Source: Cernens ardua (GTDB lineage Bacteria; Pseudomonadota; Gammaproteobacteria; Pseudomonadales; Halomonadaceae). Taken from it: 64,000 bases of DNA. Below are positions 61,931 to 64,000 of this stretch, one piece after another. The notes under the pieces are model-generated. The model made no database searches, had not been told where the DNA came from, and saw only the letters and a list, made by a program, of their open reading frames with translations. The translations under genes were made by a program, and so were the position numbers. Where the stretch lies: contig NZ_JBPCZH010000001.1 of assembly GCF_051251085.1 (NCBI RefSeq), positions 930,001-994,000 of the forward strand, read 5' to 3'. Position 1 is the first letter of the stretch. The number at the start of each line of letters is the position of its first letter.

Positions 61931-64000
61931 GTGGCTTCCAGCGATTCTTCATCCCAGCATACGCCCATGATCGCCCAGTATCTGAAAATCAAGCACGAAC
62001 ATCGTAATGTGCTGCTGTTTTATCGGATGGGGGATTTTTATGAGCTTTTCTTCGATGATGCCAAACGGGCCGCAGAACTATTGGATATTACGTTAACCGC
62101 GCGGGGAAGCTCCAATGGCGCACCGATTCCCATGGCAGGAGTTCCCTTCCATAGTGCGGAATCCTATCTTGCCCGCCTGGTAAAAATGGGCGAATCCGTT
62201 GCCATTTGTGAACAGATCGGTGATCCAGCCACCAGTAAAGGACCTGTTGAGCGCCGCGTTGTCCGCATTGTGACACCGGGAACGCTGCACGATGAAGCCC
62301 TGTTGGATGCGAGCCGCGATAATCTGTTGGTAGCGATCTCCAGCCGCCCGGCAGACAAGGGCGTACCTACTGAATCACGCCAGTGGGGTATCTCTTGGCT
62401 CGAATTGGCAAGTGGTCGTTTTGGTGCTCTCGAAGTCACCGGCGATGTTGAGCTGTTGGCTGAGTTGCAACGATTGAATCCTGCAGAGCTTTTAGTGCCG
62501 GAAACCCTACCTTTACCTGAAGGACTGGAAAAGCGTCAGGGCTTGCGTCGTCAGAGCGACTGGCTATTTGATCTCCAAAGCGCTGAACGCATGCTGTGCG
62601 ATCAATTGCAGGTACAGGATCTTAAAGGGTTTGGCGCTGACCATTTGACCGATGGCATACGTGCAGCCGGGGCATTGCTCGATTACGCGCGTGACACGCA
62701 ACGTGGCGCCCTTCCCCATGTGACGCAACTGAGTGTGGAACAGCGAGATGAAGCGGTTGTGATTGATGCAGCCAGCCGAAGAAACCTTGAAATCGACATC
62801 AATCTGGGGGGCACCGGCACCAATACACTGGCATCAGTATTGGATACAACGGCAACCCCTATGGGCGGACGCCTTTTACGGCGATGGCTGAATAGGCCTT
62901 TGCGCCAGCAACATCGTGTCGAAGCACGTCAGGCCGCCGTCGCTGCCTTGATTGAAGCGGATGCCATTGATCTTTTTCATGGCCCTCTAAAACGGATCGG
63001 GGATATCGAACGTATCCTCGCCCGTGTGGCCTTGAAAAGTGCTCGTCCACGCGATTTGGCCCGATTACGCGATGCACTGGCAGAATTGCCTGAACTGGCC
63101 CAGTCCCTTGCCAATTTCGCATCGGGAAGCATCCTCGATGAATTACGCCAGCATATCGTCCCCTATCCTGAACTGGCTGATACATTGGCAAACGCGATTA
63201 TCGAAACACCTCCCGCTGTGATCCGTGACGGGGGCGTAATCAAGGCCGGTTACGATGCAGAATTGGATGAATACCGCGGCTTGAGCGAGCACGCGGGGGA
63301 TTACCTGGTCTCCCTCGAGACCCGGGAAAAGGCACGGACAGGGCTAAGTGGCCTGAAAGTCGGCTATAACCGAGTGCACGGATATTTCATTGAAATTCCC
63401 CGCGGTCAGGCACAGGAAGCTCCCCCCGAATACATTCGCCGCCAGACTCTGAAAAATGCCGAGCGCTTTATTATTCCAGAGCTCAAAGAGTTTGAAGACA
63501 AAGCCCTCTCCGCAAAGTCCCGGGCATTGGCGCGTGAAAAACTGCTTTACGATGGGTTGCTTGATCAGCTGAATACCTATTTGCGTGAACTGACGGATAC
63601 AGCGGCTTCATTGTCAGCACTGGACGTTCTTACGGCCTTTGCGGATCGAGCCATTGCGCTGGACTTCACACGACCAAACCTTCAGAAAGAAGCGGGTATG
63701 GAAGTCATTCAAGGGCGCCACCCTGTGGTAGAACATGTGTCTACAACGCCGTTTGTTCCCAATGATCTGATCTTTAATGAGACACACCGCATGTGTGTGA
63801 TTACTGGCCCCAACATGGGGGGTAAATCAACCTACATGCGTCAGAATGCACTGATTGCTCTGCTCAGCTACACCGGTAGTTTTGTGCCTGCCGAGCGTGT
63901 GGATATTGGCCCCATTGATCGCATCTTTACCCGCATCGGATCCAGCGACGATCTCGCCGGTGGCCGTTCCACTTTCATGGTGGAAATGACTGAAACTGCC
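61931..64000 (+). CDS. mutS: DNA mismatch repair protein MutS, 3' end outside window
   Basis: 690 codons of MutS, running off the right edge; the full protein is usually about 850-880. The GTG at 61931 is chosen because it places HTPMIAQYL, conserved in MutS, at residue 10; the ATG at 61967 would cut this. An AGGAG lies 12 bases upstream. Domain I has the mismatch-binding FYRMGDFYELF (Phe-x-Glu). The connector, lever (NLEIDINLGG) and clamp regions follow. The ATPase Walker A is GPNMGGKSTYMRQ, and the sequence ends just after RSTFMVEMTE. It recognises base mismatches and recruits MutL. Confidence 0.97.
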   Translation, partial: MASSDSSSQHTPMIAQYLKIKHEHRNVLLFYRMGDFYELFFDDAKRAAELLDITLTARGSSNGAPIPMAGVPFHSAESYLARLVKMGESVAICEQIGDPATSKGPVERRVVRIVTPGTLHDEALLDASRDNLLVAISSRPADKGVPTESRQWGISWLELASGRFGALEVTGDVELLAELQRLNPAELLVPETLPLPEGLEKRQGLRRQSDWLFDLQSAERMLCDQLQVQDLKGFGADHLTDGIRAAGALLDYARDTQRGALPHVTQLSVEQRDEAVVIDAASRRNLEIDINLGGTGTNTLASVLDTTATPMGGRLLRRWLNRPLRQQHRVEARQAAVAALIEADAIDLFHGPLKRIGDIERILARVALKSARPRDLARLRDALAELPELAQSLANFASGSILDELRQHIVPYPELADTLANAIIETPPAVIRDGGVIKAGYDAELDEYRGLSEHAGDYLVSLETREKARTGLSGLKVGYNRVHGYFIEIPRGQAQEAPPEYIRRQTLKNAERFIIPELKEFEDKALSAKSRALAREKLLYDGLLDQLNTYLRELTDTAASLSALDVLTAFADRAIALDFTRPNLQKEAGMEVIQGRHPVVEHVSTTPFVPNDLIFNETHRMCVITGPNMGGKSTYMRQNALIALLSYTGSFVPAERVDIGPIDRIFTRIGSSDDLAGGRSTFMVEMTETA

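Overview
The window reads as chromosomal DNA of a gammaproteobacterium, most like the Halomonadaceae or a close relative. The evidence is gene order: smc-zipA-ligA, alaS-lysC-csrA-tRNA-Ser-tRNA-Arg, recA-recX, a complete ccmABCDEFGHI operon, yciO/rnm next to yciB/yciI, and a glrK-qseG pair. No rRNA or taxon-defining marker is present, so the genus is inference. Most of the window looks mid-GC; one stretch (about 13.3-21.1 kb) is clearly more AT-rich.

Layout. 1-7.1 kb: the left edge holds a truncated QseG-like lipoprotein gene and the GlrK-type sensor kinase, then argA, a divergent CYTH-domain gene, yciO and the PHP nuclease gene rnm. 7.4-13.2 kb: yciB, yciI, mnmC and oligopeptidase B (ptrB), all on the plus strand. 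13.5-21.4 kb: an AT-rich two-partner-secretion locus of the contact-dependent inhibition type (cdiB-cdiA-cdiI). It is followed by a remnant of a second toxin C-terminus and a second, frameshifted immunity-like gene. 21.8-34.7 kb: yheU-ligA and zipA-smc on the minus strand, separated by an iron-acquisition cassette (TonB receptor with a Fur box, siderophore-type esterase) and a GNAT acetyltransferase gene.

34.9-42.3 kb: the nine-gene cytochrome c maturation operon on the minus strand. 43.0-44.1 kb: an SOS-box-associated, HTH-less LexA/UmuD-like S24 peptidase gene, coupled to an IMPACT/YigZ gene. 44.3-45.6 kb: cbpA-cbpM. 46.4-48.8 kb: dusC and an APH-family phosphotransferase gene. 48.9-54.7 kb: two identical tRNA-Arg(ACG) genes, tRNA-Ser(GCT), csrA, lysC and alaS on the minus strand. 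55.0-64.0 kb: recX, recA, pncC, an HdeD-family gene and polB on the minus strand, then mutS running off the right edge.

How the parts work together. The right third is dominated by DNA repair and damage tolerance (recA/recX, DNA polymerase II, MutS, LigA, the S24 peptidase), mixed with translation genes (alaS, tRNAs, csrA, dusC, mnmC). The ccm block matures c-type cytochromes. SMC and ZipA link chromosome organisation to division. The accessory content is the CDI locus, for interbacterial competition and kin recognition, and the receptor/esterase pair, for siderophore uptake. The most unusual features are the CDI toxin/immunity array with its A8 frameshift, three 20-bp direct repeats built into the recA promoter where a LexA box would be expected, the HTH-less S24 protein with a canonical SOS box far upstream, and a greatly enlarged ZipA. 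All functions are assigned by reading motifs; no searches were run.
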